NCBI GenBank assembly: GCA_015490695.1
Contig: WFXK01000049.1
Location: 1-14,309, forward strand
Length of the DNA stretch: 14,309 nucleotides
Direction of reading: 5' to 3'
Source of the DNA: Bacteroidota bacterium
Lineage (GTDB): Bacteria; Bacteroidota; Bacteroidia; SpSt-205; S141-50
Part shown: positions 14,113-14,309 of the stretch, in pieces
Layout: the number at the start of each line of letters is the position of its first letter
Numbering within the stretch: position 1 is the stretch's first letter
The notes under the pieces: model-generated
The model's database searches: none
What the model was told of the DNA's origin: nothing
The model's input: only the letters and a program-made list of their open reading frames with translations
Program-made: the position numbers and the translations under genes

Positions 14113-14309
14113 ATGGCAGCACGAGTTATATGGGCGGATTTAGATGAGTTAGTCTTTAGAACAAGGAATCGTGCGTATGGCGCTTATGACCTGCGTAAGC
14201 GCTATGTAAAGCATTTGTTACGGGCATTATTGATAGGATGGATTTCTTTTACGATTGCTGTAACATATCCGATATGGCGTAAATGGATTGCTTTTGAAGA
14301 AGAGGAAAC
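14113..14309 (+). CDS. tonB: Energy transducer TonB, N-terminal part (cut by window end)
   Basis: Only the first 65 codons are present. The segment ADLDELVFRTRNRAYGAYDLRKRY (residues 8-31) carries the F-x-x-R-N-x-x-Y-G-A-Y-x-L-R pattern typical of the cytoplasmic start of Bacteroidota TonB proteins. A single membrane helix follows at about 36-54 (LRALLIGWISFTIAVTYPI), then WRKWIAFEEEE entering the periplasmic region. The Pro-rich linker and receptor-contacting C-terminal domain lie beyond the window. The position after exbB-exbD-exbD supports the call. The ATG is chosen because it is the first in frame and lies 7 nt after a perfect -7 box. Whether the full protein is a standard TonB or a variant cannot be seen here. 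Confidence 0.88.
   Translation, partial: MAARVIWADLDELVFRTRNRAYGAYDLRKRYVKHLLRALLIGWISFTIAVTYPIWRKWIAFEEEE

Noticed and set aside
1..14309. Mobile elements, CRISPR arrays, phage or defence genes
   Set aside because: No transposase, integrase, terminal inverted repeats, regularly spaced repeats or defence-family proteins were seen; the gene content is core metabolism, division and envelope energisation.

Overview
The window looks like chromosomal DNA from a member of the Bacteroidota (AT-rich; class and genus not resolved from sequence alone). Four things support this. The ORF running off the right edge has the N-terminal pattern of Bacteroidota TonB. The MotA/TolQ/ExbB protein has an extra N-terminal membrane helix and is followed by two ExbD paralogues. 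Ribosome binding sites are not obvious. Promoters match the Bacteroidota consensus TTG-N19/20-TAnnTTTG rather than the E. coli type. I see no insertion sequence, phage gene, CRISPR array or rRNA. Almost everything is core metabolism, division or envelope energisation, and I found no convincing undescribed multi-gene system.

Layout, left to right. Positions 1-348 hold what may be the 3' end of an unrecognised + strand gene, readable only across a one-base frameshift in an A6 run. Positions 362-427 hold a strong inverted repeat that can terminate transcription. A tRNA-Glu(UUC) gene follows on the minus strand, with its promoter embedded in the 3' end of the next gene. A minus-strand pair comes next: gcvP (glycine decarboxylase P protein) followed by a methylmalonyl-CoA epimerase carrying an N-terminal zinc-ribbon-like extension. 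After a 328-base gap comes a four-gene minus-strand operon, transcribed yebC > pccB > cation:proton antiporter > secreted protein of unknown function. Its junctions are an ATGA overlap, a 0-nt gap and another ATGA overlap. ftsK lies upstream on the same strand. From a roughly 100-base divergent intergenic region, exbB, exbD1, exbD2 and tonB (cut by the window end) run on the plus strand.

How the genes work together: PccB and the epimerase catalyse consecutive steps between propionyl-CoA and (R)-methylmalonyl-CoA, and they sit in two neighbouring transcription units. GcvP feeds one-carbon metabolism. ExbB/ExbD/TonB form the proton-driven inner-membrane motor that powers TonB-dependent outer-membrane receptors. 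FtsK handles chromosome segregation at division.

The most useful non-coding observation is a recurring promoter design. Three units (tRNA-Glu, yebC, tonB) have exactly TTG-N20-TAnnTTTG, and four protein genes (ftsK, gcvP, tonB, yebC) place TAnnTTTG only 5-9 nt before the ATG. This implies leaderless or nearly leaderless transcripts, and it corrects the apparent longer N termini of GcvP and YebC.
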